NCBI RefSeq assembly: GCF_900167955.1
Contig: NZ_FUYK01000007.1
Span: 1 to 64,000, forward strand
DNA length: 64,000 nt
Origin: Candidatus Nitrosotalea bavarica
GTDB taxonomy: Archaea > Thermoproteota > Nitrososphaeria > Nitrososphaerales > Nitrosopumilaceae
Direction of reading: 5' to 3'
In this document: positions 17,363 to 25,634 of the stretch, one piece after another
Layout of the letters: each line of letters starts with the position of its first letter
How positions within the stretch are numbered: position 1 is the first letter of the stretch
Translations under genes and position numbers: made by a program
The notes under the pieces: model-generated
Told to the model about the DNA's origin: nothing
What the model saw: the letters and a program-made list of their open reading frames with translations, nothing else
Databases searched by the model: none

Positions 17363-18556
17363 ATGCAAATTGGCCTACTAGGGAAAACCAATGTCGGAAA
17401 ATCCACATTCTTTTCAGCTGCTACTCAGACAACTGCACAAGTTGGAAATTATCCATTTACAACTATTGAGCCAAATATGGGAATTGCTTATGTAAAAACT
17501 AATTGTGCATGCAAACATTTTGCAATAAATCACAATCATCCATTATGTGTTGATGGAATTCGATTTATTGCAATCAAGCTAGTAGATGTTGCAGGTCTAG
17601 TTCCTGGAGCTCATGAAGGAAAAGGTCTTGGCAATAAATTCTTGGACGATGCAAGAACATCTGAAGTGTTAATCCATATAGTGGACGCATCAGGTTCTAC
17701 TGACATACAAGGTCAACCTGTCCCTGTAGGAACTCATAATCCACTTGAAGATGTTAAATTTGTTGAGGAAGAGTTTGATCAATGGATGAAACAAATACTT
17801 CAAAGAGAATGGCATAAGCTTACTAGAGAATTGGAAAGCAAAAGTGGTAAGGTGATTCAAGCAATTGCACAAAGATTTAGTGGACTTGGAATCGATGAAT
17901 ATGACGTAGAGACTGTAATACACAACTTGAATTTACATTCAAAGAAACCTTATGACTGGAGCGAAGACGAACTTGGTTCATTTGTTAAAACGCTTAGAAA
18001 CCGAACAAAACCAATCATAATTTCTGCAAATAAATCTGATCTTTGCCACGATCTTAGTATCTTGGATGAATTCAAAAAAATACATCCAACTATTGCATGT
18101 AGTGCAGAAACTGAACTTCTTTTGAGAAAAGCGGCAAAGGGTGGAATAATCCAATATCTGCCAGGCGAAAAGTCTTTCAAGATTAAAGATGGAATTAATC
18201 TAAACCCTCAACAGAAAAGTGCGCTTGATCTTGCAGAAAAAGTTGTATCTAAATTGGGCGGAACTGGGGTTCAGCAGGTACTTGATTCTGCATGTTTTGA
18301 TCTTCTAAAATTAATTACGGTATTTCCAGTTGAAGATGAAACAAAATTATCTAATAAAAATGGCGAAGTTCTACCTGATGCAAAACTCTTACGACCAGGA
18401 TCTACTGCACGAGACCTAGCAAAGTCAATACATCAGGATCTCGCAAATGGTTTTCTTTTTGCTATTGATGCAAAAACAAAACAAAGGGTAGGAGCGGAAC
18501 ATCAACTCAAAAATGGAGATGTTTTGAAAATCGTATCAACTCTAAGTAGGGGATAA
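17363..18556 (+). CDS. ychF: YchF/Obg-like P-loop GTPase with C-terminal TGS domain
   Basis: A 397-residue OBG-family NTPase expected to bind ribosomes. G1 is GKTNVGKST near residues 7-15, G3 is DVAGLVPGAHEGKGLGNKF, and the base-specificity motif is SANKSD. A helical insert (about 130-200) follows the G3 region. The C-terminal TGS domain runs from about residue 315 (ITVFPVEDE... GSTARDLAKSIHQDL). An archaeal feature is the NCACKH segment after G2. One bp separates it from kae1, so they are probably co-transcribed; both act on translation. Confidence 0.93.
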   Translation: MQIGLLGKTNVGKSTFFSAATQTTAQVGNYPFTTIEPNMGIAYVKTNCACKHFAINHNHPLCVDGIRFIAIKLVDVAGLVPGAHEGKGLGNKFLDDARTSEVLIHIVDASGSTDIQGQPVPVGTHNPLEDVKFVEEEFDQWMKQILQREWHKLTRELESKSGKVIQAIAQRFSGLGIDEYDVETVIHNLNLHSKKPYDWSEDELGSFVKTLRNRTKPIIISANKSDLCHDLSILDEFKKIHPTIACSAETELLLRKAAKGGIIQYLPGEKSFKIKDGINLNPQQKSALDLAEKVVSKLGGTGVQQVLDSACFDLLKLITVFPVEDETKLSNKNGEVLPDAKLLRPGSTARDLAKSIHQDLANGFLFAIDAKTKQRVGAEHQLKNGDVLKIVSTLSRG

Positions 18557-18557
18557 A

Positions 18558-19541
18558 ATGCTCAGTCTTGGAATAGAAAGTACTGCTCATACATTTTCAT
18601 GTGCGGTAATAGAAAAAAAGGGAAAACAAGGAAAGATTCTATCTGATATACGAAAGATCTACAGACCTCCAGAAGGAGAAGGGATTCATCCACGTGAGGC
18701 ATCACGTCACCATGCAGAAAATTCTCCAGAGGTTCTTTCAGAGTGTCTCAGAAAAGCACATGTAAAAATTAATGATCTTGATATTGTATCATATGCAGCA
18801 GGTCCAGGTCTTGGACCATGTTTAAGAATTGGTGCAGTGGTAGCCAGATCACTGTCTTCGTATTACGATATTCCGATATATCCTGTAAATCATGCACTAG
18901 GTCATATAGAACTTGGAAAAATGCTGACTGGTGCAAAAGATCCCTTGGTTTTACTTGTTTCAGGAGGGCATACAATGATCTTGGCATTTCTTTCAAAGAA
19001 ATGGAGAGTTTTTGGTGAAACTCTGGATATTACTCTGGGTCAATTGCTAGATCAAATTGGAAGGTATGCTGGATTTGCATCACCATGTGGTCCAAAAATA
19101 GAAGAGCTCGCATCCAAATCAAAAGAGTATCTTCCGCTGCCTTATGTTGTAAAGGGAAATGATGTGTCATTTTCAGGTCTCTTGTCTGCAACAAAAAGAA
19201 TAATTCCAAAGGGAATGGAAGCCACGTGTTTTTCATTACAAGAAACTGCATTTTCTATGATAGGGGAAGCAACAGAAAGAGCTCTCTCATTTACTGGAAA
19301 AAAAGAACTTTTGGTTGTTGGAGGAGTTGCTGCAAACAAGAGATTGTCTGACATACTTTCAAGCATATGTAAAAGACATAACTGCAAATTTTTTGTAGCA
19401 CCAAAAGAATATGCTGGAGATTGTGGTTCTCAAATATCCTGGGTTGGATTGTTAGAGTCATCAAAGAAGATGGGGACAAACCTAGAAGATACTTTTGTAA
19501 AACAATCGTGGAGACTAGATACTGTGGAAGTTTTTTACTAG
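18558..19541 (+). CDS. kae1: KEOPS subunit Kae1, tRNA N6-threonylcarbamoyladenosine transferase
   Basis: Transfers the threonylcarbamoyl group to A37 of ANN-decoding tRNAs. It is an ASKHA-fold protein of 327 residues with the N-terminal LGIESTAHTFSCAV nucleotide loop, the HPREASRHHAENSP segment, metal-binding VNHALGH and VSGGHTM. Late motifs are FSGLLSA and LLVVGGVAANKRL. In many archaea Kae1 is fused to Bud32; here Bud32 is a separate gene 446 bp downstream with an opposite-strand gene between. The stop overlaps the convergent gene at 19538 by 4 bp. Confidence 0.95.
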   Translation: MLSLGIESTAHTFSCAVIEKKGKQGKILSDIRKIYRPPEGEGIHPREASRHHAENSPEVLSECLRKAHVKINDLDIVSYAAGPGLGPCLRIGAVVARSLSSYYDIPIYPVNHALGHIELGKMLTGAKDPLVLLVSGGHTMILAFLSKKWRVFGETLDITLGQLLDQIGRYAGFASPCGPKIEELASKSKEYLPLPYVVKGNDVSFSGLLSATKRIIPKGMEATCFSLQETAFSMIGEATERALSFTGKKELLVVGGVAANKRLSDILSSICKRHNCKFFVAPKEYAGDCGSQISWVGLLESSKKMGTNLEDTFVKQSWRLDTVEVFY

Positions 19542-19861
19542 GGTAGATATTTGGAAATAGCTTCCTTTACTTCTTTTTCCCACTTTCCAGTATTATATAC
19601 TCCAAACTTGTAGATCTTTTCATTTTCATCTGTTTTTATTTTTATTCTTACTTTTGTTATCAATCTACCTTCTTTTGCAACTTCTATTATTTGATTGAGG
19701 CTAGCCTCAAGAACTGTCTTTCCAAATTTCTTTGAAAAATCAATAATTCTTCCCTCTGTCTTATCAAATGCGATTCTCTTATTTGTTAGCGTAAGAATGC
19801 CTGCACCTAAAGAATCTTCAGAACAATCCTCTTGTATTATTCGCTTCTCATCTGACTCCAT
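19538..19861 (-). CDS. Conserved hypothetical protein, possible PH/GRAM-like fold
   Basis: A 107-residue soluble protein. The segment GAGILTLTNKRIAFDKTEG resembles the strand-turn-strand of GRAM/PH-like membrane-lipid-binding domains (LxxTNxRl pattern), followed by more strands and a C-terminal amphipathic helix (WEKEVKEAISKYL). It lies on the opposite strand between kae1 and bud32. The fold is a guess from pattern only; no function is assigned. Confidence 0.6.
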   Translation of the reverse strand: MESDEKRIIQEDCSEDSLGAGILTLTNKRIAFDKTEGRIIDFSKKFGKTVLEASLNQIIEVAKEGRLITKVRIKIKTDENEKIYKFGVYNTGKWEKEVKEAISKYLP

Positions 19862-19986
19862 GTTATTTCTTTTTGTCTCCGATGTTATAATTGTATATTT
19901 GACAAATCATAAATTTTGTTTCAAAAAACTATTTTATGAAGTCAAATGATTGTGACTTAAATTATGTTCTACTCTACTAGTTTTCA

Positions 19987-20607
19987 TTGAAACTGCTCAA
20001 AAAAGGTGCAGAAGCTGATATCTATATTACATCTTGGAATGATCAAAACTCTGTTTTAAAAATTAGAAAAAAGAAAGATTATCGAGTTCATTCTCTTGAT
20101 ACTAGGATACGAACACTAAGAACAATAAGGGAGGCAAAAATGCTCTCTGAGGCTAAATCTTTTGGAATCACTACGCCACTTGTTTATTTTGTGGATGAGA
20201 AAAAATGTGAAATATATCTTCAGTTCATAAAAGGTAAATTAATTCGAGATATTCCTGAACAGCAAATCGTAAAAACATGTGAGGAAATAGGAAAAATTGT
20301 GGGAATTCTCCATAAGAATGGAGTTATGCATGGAGATCTGACTACTTCGAATTTTATTCTCTCTCAAAAAGGTTTAGCAATACTTGATTTCGGACTTTCA
20401 CAAAAAACTGATAAGATTGATGATTTTGCTATTGATCTTCGTTTATTCAAGGAAGTTCTTAATAGTGCTCATGCTCAAATTGTAGATAATGCTTGGACTT
20501 TATTCATACAAGGATATAAAAAGATATTGGGGAAAAATATAACAGAAAAAATCATTAATCAAGTTTTGGTCATAGAAAAAAGAGGCAGATATGCAAATGT
20601 CAGCTAG
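19987..20607 (+). CDS. bud32: KEOPS subunit Bud32 (small serine/threonine kinase/ATPase)
   Basis: A compact 206-residue RIO-like kinase that supports Kae1 in t6A formation. The start KKGAEADIYI is the truncated glycine loop of Bud32, and K in SVLKIRKKKDYR is the ATP-binding lysine. The catalytic loop is HGDLTTSNF and the metal motif is DFGLS. The basic tail (EKRGRY) is typical. Starts at TTG 19987, with a TTAAATTA box 30 nt upstream, suggesting a leaderless mRNA. It overlaps the following pyrophosphatase gene by 17 bp. Confidence 0.94.
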   Translation: MKLLKKGAEADIYITSWNDQNSVLKIRKKKDYRVHSLDTRIRTLRTIREAKMLSEAKSFGITTPLVYFVDEKKCEIYLQFIKGKLIRDIPEQQIVKTCEEIGKIVGILHKNGVMHGDLTTSNFILSQKGLAILDFGLSQKTDKIDDFAIDLRLFKEVLNSAHAQIVDNAWTLFIQGYKKILGKNITEKIINQVLVIEKRGRYANVS

Positions 20608-21160
20608 TGTATTTTTTGTCAGCTCTAACAAGAATAAATTTGAAGAGGCAAGAAACATCACAGCAAAATTTGGATTAAAATTAAAATTTCTAAAATCCAC
20701 TCTTCAAGAAATTCAAGCAGATGATGTGAAAGAAATTGCTAGGTATAAAGCCATGGAGGCATTTTCTATTTGTTCAAAACCTGTAATTGTGGAAGATGAT
20801 GGGCTTTTCATAAAATCATTAAATGGTTTTCCTGGACCGTATTCTTCATTTGTATTTAATGCGATTGGTAACAAAGGAATCTTACGATTAGTATCAAAAC
20901 CAAGGGATGCATCATTTAGATCAATTATAGCATATTGTGAAAGAGATGGCGATGTACATCTGTTTAGCGCAGATGTAAAGGGAACCATATCGCAAAAAGA
21001 ACAAGGTTTGAAGTGGGGTTTTGATCCTATCTTTATTCCTCAAGGGAGAAACCAATCATATTCTCAGATTATGGACAAAAACCAAATATCTCATAGATAT
21101 TTGGCATTGAAAAAATTTGCTAATTGGTATCTAGATACGAGGAAATCACGCGGTCGATGA
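20591..21160 (+). CDS. rdgB: XTP/dITP pyrophosphatase (HAM1/RdgB family)
   Basis: Hydrolyses non-canonical purine nucleotides (XTP, dITP) to protect DNA and RNA. The family start FFVSSNKNKFEEARNI, the catalytic VEDDGLFIKSLNGFPGPYSS and the late GFDPIFIPQG and SHRYLALKKF are all present in a normal-size 189-residue protein. The ATG lies within the end of bud32, which suggests coupled translation. The 3' end overlaps the convergent taw1 gene by 41 bp. Confidence 0.94.
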   Translation: MQMSASVFFVSSNKNKFEEARNITAKFGLKLKFLKSTLQEIQADDVKEIARYKAMEAFSICSKPVIVEDDGLFIKSLNGFPGPYSSFVFNAIGNKGILRLVSKPRDASFRSIIAYCERDGDVHLFSADVKGTISQKEQGLKWGFDPIFIPQGRNQSYSQIMDKNQISHRYLALKKFANWYLDTRKSRGR

Positions 21161-22154
21161 ATCTATTCTGATTCTGAAGAACAACAATTCTTGACATCTC
21201 ACTTTCGTCCATGATTGAATACATTCCACTCTGCTTTACAATCTGATCTGAAAAATGTCTTATTTCAAATATGTCTGGAGAATTTGTATATTCTAATCTA
21301 TTTCTTGATCTACCAACGTGCATATATGATTTTAATTCTATAAAATGCACATTAGCACGATTTATCAATCGTGCATATTCTGGAATTAATTTTTCATCAG
21401 CGTTATAGTCTTTAATTAAAGTGAAACGTAATACCGTTCTTGTATCAAGTTCTGCAAGTAATTCAAGACTTGTATTCCATCTCTTCCACGCATCTTTGTA
21501 TTTTGGTCTATTTACTAGATCAAATATTTCTGCGTTTGGAGCATTTGTTGAAAGATACAACTGAGTTGGCAATGCATCTTCGTCACTGAGTCTTTGCAAC
21601 ATTTCAGGCTCTTGACCATTCGTTACAAGAAATATTGATTTTGTAGCCGGGAGTTTCTTTAGATATTTTATAAGCTCCGGCAATTGTGGATACATGGTAG
21701 GTTCTCCTGATAGTGAAATGGCATAATGACTAGGAAGAAGTGACTCGTCTAGCTTTTCCTTGTTGCTTTTTGGATCACCGTAATGACCCATGATCAATTT
21801 CTTACGTTCTTCCATTAGATTAGACATGATTATCTCTGGAGGTGCAACCTTATCAGATGGCATCTCTAAAGAACTGTAAAACTCCATTGGCCTCCAGCAG
21901 TAAACACATCGATTTTCACAAAACATTCCAGCTGGAGAAAATTCCATACATCTGTGAGTTGAAATCCCATAGAACTTGTGTTTGTAACACTGACCATCAT
22001 CTTTGAATGACTTTTTTGTCCAATGACATAGCTCAACAGTTCCATGATCCGAAACTCCGTACTTTGCTTTCTTTAACTGTTCTAGAATCATTGGCTTGAT
22101 CTGGATAAATTCGTTTGAAACCTCTACTGTTTCTCCAGAACAACTCATGCCCAT
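21120..22154 (-). CDS. taw1: tRNA 4-demethylwyosine synthase (radical SAM, Taw1/TYW1)
   Basis: Forms the tricyclic wyosine core on G37 of tRNA-Phe using pyruvate. The SAM cluster is C79-x3-C83-x2-C86 (CENRCVYC). Three more cysteines, C43, C56 and C69, give the spacing 13-13-10 seen for the second [4Fe-4S] cluster of archaeal Taw1. SGEPTMYPQL is the SAM/substrate segment. At 344 residues the length is normal, and there is no flavodoxin domain, as expected in archaea. A 42-residue membrane protein gene lies 36 bp upstream on the same strand. Confidence 0.95.
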   Translation of the reverse strand: MGMSCSGETVEVSNEFIQIKPMILEQLKKAKYGVSDHGTVELCHWTKKSFKDDGQCYKHKFYGISTHRCMEFSPAGMFCENRCVYCWRPMEFYSSLEMPSDKVAPPEIIMSNLMEERKKLIMGHYGDPKSNKEKLDESLLPSHYAISLSGEPTMYPQLPELIKYLKKLPATKSIFLVTNGQEPEMLQRLSDEDALPTQLYLSTNAPNAEIFDLVNRPKYKDAWKRWNTSLELLAELDTRTVLRFTLIKDYNADEKLIPEYARLINRANVHFIELKSYMHVGRSRNRLEYTNSPDIFEIRHFSDQIVKQSGMYSIMDESEMSRIVVLQNQNRFIDRVISSYLDTN

Positions 22155-22190
22155 TTTTTAGTTGACGGTTTTAATTAAATCTAAGGCATG

Positions 22191-22319
22191 TTATTTCAAG
22201 AGTCCCACGCATGGAGCATTTTCCATTGGAACACACAATATCTTACCTAGGTATAACATGCTAACAAAGACTAATGCTGCTGCGATACCCATTGAGACAT
22301 ACCACCATCTAATCTTCAT
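22191..22319 (-). CDS. 42-residue single-helix membrane protein
   Basis: A small frame on the minus strand: ATG at 22317-22319, TAA at 22191-22193. The product begins MKIRWWYVSMGIAAALVF, a basic/aromatic N-tail and one membrane helix (about 6-26), then a short tail with two cysteines (KILCVPMENAPCVGLLK). Its protein-like layout and its place 36 bp upstream of taw1 on the same strand support it. An 84-residue frame on the opposite strand over the same bases lacks such features. Function unknown. Confidence 0.5.
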   Translation of the reverse strand: MKIRWWYVSMGIAAALVFVSMLYLGKILCVPMENAPCVGLLK

Positions 22320-22456
22320 GAATCCGAATTGTTTTTTTGTCGCTAATAAACTTACGCATGATTTTCATAGATCTACAAAATTTACTTTTCATAAAATTTC
22401 AAAATATGTGTACTGACGATTAGTTATGCTAATGCGCCATTTCTCACAAAACTATC

Positions 22457-22462
22457 TTATAT
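22457..22462 (+). promoter_or_regulatory. TATA box for the alcohol dehydrogenase gene
   Basis: TTATAT is centred about 24-25 nt before ATG 22484. This spacing decides the start: transcription should begin at or next to this ATG, so the in-frame TTG at 22469 would lie upstream of the mRNA. Confidence 0.6.
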
Positions 22463-22483
22463 GACATCTTGGTACATATCAAC

Positions 22484-23536
22484 ATGAATGCTGCTAGAAT
22501 AGTACGAGTAAAGGAAGCTCTTGAAATTCAATCTCTTGAAACTCCAAAACCTAGGGGTTCCCAAGTTCTCATTAAAGTAGAATCTGCTGGTGTTTGTCAT
22601 AGTGATATTCACCTCTGGGATGGTGGATATGAAGGACCTGCAGGTTCATTCATGAAAACAACTGATAGGGGTGTAAAATATCCATTAACTCCAGGCCACG
22701 AAGTTGCTGGAGTGGTAGAGAGCATGGGTGAGGACGTAGAGGGATTCGTGAAGAATGAGAAGGTTCTAGTATTTCCTTGGATAGGTGAAGGTCTATGTCC
22801 TGCTTGTAGGATAGGCGAGGAAAATCTTTGTGACAAGCCAAGATCTTTGGGTGTTTACAATGATGGTGGTTATGCAGAATATGTTCTTGTTCCAAATTAC
22901 AAATATTTGGCAAAAATAAATGACATGGACACCGATATATGTGCGCCTTTATCTTGTTCTGCTCTTACTGCTTATGGCGCAATTAAAACTGCAAAACTAA
23001 ACCCAGCTGATAATGTAGTGATTGTAGGTGCTGGAGGACTTGGATTGATGGGTATTCAATTGGCTAAAGCAATTAGTGGTGCAAGAATAATTTCATTAGA
23101 TGTCAATGATGATAAATTAAAAGTAGCAAAACAAAGTGGTGCAGACATTACTATCAATTCATCCAAGGAAGATCCTGTAAAAGTTATAATGGAATTAACA
23201 GGTAATTTGGGTGCTGATGCCGTAATTGATTTTGTCAATGCCACCAAATCGGTAGAAACAGATATGCAAATTCTACGACGCAGAGCTCGTGTTGTTCTTG
23301 TAGGTCTATTTGGCGGTTCTTTGCAATTAAATCTTGTAACAATGCCTACTAGGGCATACAAGTTGATGGGTTCATACACTGGTTCTATGACTGATATGAT
23401 TGAATTAATTTCTCTTGCGCGCAGAGGAATCATCAAGCCAATGATCTCAAACAAGTTTAAACTTAATCAGGCAACAGAAGCATTAACAATGCTAAAAGAA
23501 GGAAAAATAATAGGCCGAGGAATCATTAATCCATAA
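22484..23536 (+). CDS. Zinc-dependent medium-chain alcohol dehydrogenase
   Basis: A 350-residue NAD(P)-dependent alcohol/aldehyde oxidoreductase. Catalytic zinc ligands are in GVCHSD and GHEVAGVVE; the structural zinc loop is CPACRIGEENLC. The Rossmann motif is GAGGLGLMG, followed by LDVND, whose Asp favours NAD(H). The start is set at ATG 22484 from the TATA spacing. Relatives in ammonia-oxidising archaea have been proposed as semialdehyde reductases of the 3-hydroxypropionate/4-hydroxybutyrate carbon-fixation cycle; that role here is possible but not shown by sequence. Monocistronic. Confidence 0.9.
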   Translation: MNAARIVRVKEALEIQSLETPKPRGSQVLIKVESAGVCHSDIHLWDGGYEGPAGSFMKTTDRGVKYPLTPGHEVAGVVESMGEDVEGFVKNEKVLVFPWIGEGLCPACRIGEENLCDKPRSLGVYNDGGYAEYVLVPNYKYLAKINDMDTDICAPLSCSALTAYGAIKTAKLNPADNVVIVGAGGLGLMGIQLAKAISGARIISLDVNDDKLKVAKQSGADITINSSKEDPVKVIMELTGNLGADAVIDFVNATKSVETDMQILRRRARVVLVGLFGGSLQLNLVTMPTRAYKLMGSYTGSMTDMIELISLARRGIIKPMISNKFKLNQATEALTMLKEGKIIGRGIINP

Positions 23537-23639
23537 AATCTCCTGATTACAGCAAAACAAGTACTCGAATATCCTAAATGTTGGTATCTATGCAGTTGAG
23601 TTAAGATTAATACTGGATTGAGAACGAATTTCTTTATGT

Positions 23640-23712
23640 GGCCCTTGTAGTACAGTGGCCAGTATAGGGGACTGTGGATCCCCGGACAGGGGTTCGATTC
23701 CCCTCAAGGGCC
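23640..23712 (+). tRNA. tRNA-His (anticodon GTG) with encoded G-1
   Basis: Complete cloverleaf: acceptor GCCCTTG/CAAGGGC, anticodon stem GGGGA/TCCCC around CTGTGGA (anticodon GTG), T arm AGGGG-TTCGATT-CCCCT. The base before the acceptor stem is G (23640) and the discriminator is C (23712), the G-1:C73 pair that histidyl-tRNA synthetase needs. In this organism it is genome-encoded, not added afterwards. A run of seven T residues directly follows and likely terminates transcription. Confidence 0.96.
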
Positions 23713-23719
23713 TTTTTTT
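23713..23719 (+). terminator. Oligo-T terminator of tRNA-His
   Basis: Seven consecutive T residues directly follow the discriminator base, the usual archaeal intrinsic stop signal. Confidence 0.55.
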
Positions 23720-23752
23720 GTTTATTTGTTAGACTTTGATAATTGATATTTT

Positions 23753-24136
23753 TTAAAATATGCCAAATTTACTTGATTCCATTTCTTCCTTGATGGCAAG
23801 TTTCACCTTCAAGTTCTTTTGACTAACCTTGTCATTCAACCAAGTCAAAAACTTGCGGTCCAAACCTTTTCCCTTTATCTTTTCAAAATCCGGTCCCAAT
23901 TGATCAGACAACCGTTTTACTAGTGATCTGTTGACACAAACCACATAAAAATGCCATCCAAAAGCAAATTCTGAATCTGTCACTACAAAGTCGTTTTCAC
24001 CATGAACCATCTTCTCAGCATTGCTCAATGTAGATATGATTGCTTTACTGGTATTTTCATAATCTATAGCTGATACGTTGATGTTGATTCTTTCTTGCAT
24101 CATATGTCCTATAACGACATTTCCAAATAAAAACAT
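23753..24136 (-). CDS. Conserved hypothetical protein
   Basis: A 127-residue soluble alpha/beta protein, no cysteine motif or membrane helix. The visible pattern is an N-terminal strand (INVSAIDYENT), a helix, a central strand pair (ENDFVVTDSEFAFGWHFYVVCVNRSLV) and a charged C-terminal helix. Two later in-frame ATGs (24101-24103 and 24098-24100) follow an AGGA-like site and could be the real start, removing 11-12 residues. It lies 15 bp after the methyltransferase-like gene on the same strand. Function not recognised. Confidence 0.6.
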   Translation of the reverse strand: MFLFGNVVIGHMMQERININVSAIDYENTSKAIISTLSNAEKMVHGENDFVVTDSEFAFGWHFYVVCVNRSLVKRLSDQLGPDFEKIKGKGLDRKFLTWLNDKVSQKNLKVKLAIKEEMESSKFGIF

Positions 24137-24151
24137 GACTGAGAATTCATT

Positions 24152-24916
24152 CTAGTGGTCAATTAGGTGTTCAACTTCTATATTGAAAAAAGTCTTGAGA
24201 ATTCCGATATAGCTCTTTACAGGATCTGGTATGCCATCTCCACATGCGATGCCAAGATTTTTTGCGTTTATCCATATTACAAGTGTCTGGAGTATGGTCA
24301 GAAACCTGTCATTTTCAGAATTCTTTGAACCGATAGCTCTTGAATATCTATCAGCAAATTCCCACGCAACAGCAAAATCAATGCAATCGGTATTAAATAT
24401 CGAAAGCATCTGATCTTGGAGAGATTCTGCTTTCTTGAATGGTGTGACATTTAGAATGTATGGAAAATCTACTTTGTTTGGCATGAATCCAGTAAGCGGT
24501 CCCCATATGGTTATTATTTTGCATCCAGGTTTGAAACTTTCAAATTTTGGGATCATTTTCTCAATTACCTTCTGATCTGAAAACCAAAAAAGTATTACAG
24601 TGGCATCACTAATATTAGAAACTGTGACATCTTGACATCTAAATGATCCATTTGAAATATGCTTTTCCTCAAGAAGTTTTTGTGCATGTGTTATCTTGTC
24701 TTTATTATTATCAATACCAATCGCTTTCTTTACATTGAATTCTTGTAAAGCTATTATGATGCTGTTACCACTGCTGCACCCTAGATGGTAAAATACATCA
24801 TTTTCAGTCAGTTCTGAAAATCGAAATATCTCTTTTAATGTTTTATCTGATAATTCTACATCCTCGCCACTGATTATAGCACTTGGAAGTGATGATAGGT
24901 AATCTTCAATTTTCAT
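24152..24916 (-). CDS. Putative class I SAM-dependent methyltransferase
   Basis: A 254-residue protein. Motif I FYHLGCSSGNS (residues ~41-51) followed by AIGIDNNKDKITHAQKLL is the SAM-binding beta1-loop and beta2 acid of class I methyltransferases; CQDVTVSNI and VILFWFSDQKV match the next motifs. The N-terminal helix LPSAIISGEDVELSDKTLKEIF resembles DOT1/KMT-like archaeal enzymes. The C-terminal ~100 residues are lineage-specific. Target unknown. It is upstream of, and probably co-transcribed with, the hypothetical gene at 23753. Confidence 0.72.
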   Translation of the reverse strand: MKIEDYLSSLPSAIISGEDVELSDKTLKEIFRFSELTENDVFYHLGCSSGNSIIIALQEFNVKKAIGIDNNKDKITHAQKLLEEKHISNGSFRCQDVTVSNISDATVILFWFSDQKVIEKMIPKFESFKPGCKIITIWGPLTGFMPNKVDFPYILNVTPFKKAESLQDQMLSIFNTDCIDFAVAWEFADRYSRAIGSKNSENDRFLTILQTLVIWINAKNLGIACGDGIPDPVKSYIGILKTFFNIEVEHLIDH

Positions 24917-24941
24917 TAAATAATGATAATCTACACTAAAT

Positions 24942-25226
24942 TTATTCTCTTATTCTTTCTAGAGCAGAAACTGCCTGCCACAATGTAACTCTGACGTATG
25001 ATGGCATGTTAGGATCTTGTGATATATCATCAAGAGCGCTTATGGCATTTGCTGCTCTTACTGAAACGGGAGAATTTTGCTTTTTTAATTCTACAATTAG
25101 GTCTGTCAAATCTTTCTTGATGTTTCTTGGAGTGGAAGGATTTGCTGCAATTTCAACTAGAGTAGTAATGGCCGTGTTTAAAGTGTCAATATTTGGATCA
25201 TTTTTTTCGACCATTGTAACATCCAA
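24942..25226 (-). CDS. UPF0147 family protein
   Basis: A 94-residue all-helical protein of the archaeal UPF0147 family, recognised from LVEIAANPSTPRNIKKDLTDLIVEL and the ending DPNMPSYVRVTLWQAVSALERI. The role is unknown. The upstream TATA (25245-25254) predicts transcription start near 25224, so the TTG at 25226 is possible as a leaderless start; the ATG at 25214 (MVEKNDPN), with a ~10-nt leader, is the alternative. Confidence 0.85.
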   Translation of the reverse strand: MDVTMVEKNDPNIDTLNTAITTLVEIAANPSTPRNIKKDLTDLIVELKKQNSPVSVRAANAISALDDISQDPNMPSYVRVTLWQAVSALERIRE

Positions 25227-25244
25227 GCTATGCTAATTGAGCTT

Positions 25245-25254
25245 ATTTTATAAA
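25245..25254 (-). promoter_or_regulatory. TATA box for the UPF0147 gene
   Basis: On the minus strand this reads TTTATAAAAT, a near-perfect archaeal TATA box, about 25 nt upstream of the gene start. It sits in the 35-bp space behind the Rieske ferredoxin stop. Confidence 0.6.
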
Positions 25255-25261
25255 GTTTGCA

Positions 25262-25570
25262 TTATACTTCTACAAAGATATTTTCTGATTCTACAACTAC
25301 TTTATACGAATTCAGGTCTTTTATCTTGGCAGGAAAAGAAGAAAGTTTACCTGTTTTACAATCAAATTTTGCTCCATGCCATCCACATGTTACAACTGTT
25401 CCATCCAAGATTCCTTCGGAAAGACTTGCTCCTGCATGAGTGCATGTATCATTAATTGCATAATAAGTTCCGTCGATATTTGCAACAAGTACATCTTTGC
25501 CATCTATTGTGATCTTCTGCATTTTGCCTGGAATGAAATCGCTTACTTTTCCAACAATTATCTTTCCCAT
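25262..25570 (-). CDS. Rieske-type [2Fe-2S] ferredoxin
   Basis: A 102-residue soluble Rieske domain without signal peptide. The ligand motifs are CTHAGASLSEG (Cys, His) and CGWHGAKFD (Cys, His). The disulfide cysteines of respiratory Rieske proteins are absent, so this is the low-potential, ferredoxin-like type that feeds electrons to oxygenases or reductases. About 64 bp downstream of the FAH-family gene on the same strand. Partner unknown. Confidence 0.93.
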   Translation of the reverse strand: MGKIIVGKVSDFIPGKMQKITIDGKDVLVANIDGTYYAINDTCTHAGASLSEGILDGTVVTCGWHGAKFDCKTGKLSSFPAKIKDLNSYKVVVESENIFVEV

Positions 25571-25634
25571 ATCTGATGAGAATCTTGAACTCTTAATAAT
25601 TTTAATGCCGGTTCTAGAACTTCAGAATCTTGAA

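Noticed and set aside
22162-22416. Plus-strand 84-codon open frame
   Set aside because: Covers the opposite-strand 42-residue membrane protein and spacer; poor amino-acid composition, no domain, no promoter.
24231-24413. Short plus-strand frames opposite the methyltransferase-like gene
   Set aside because: Antisense shadows with no independent support.
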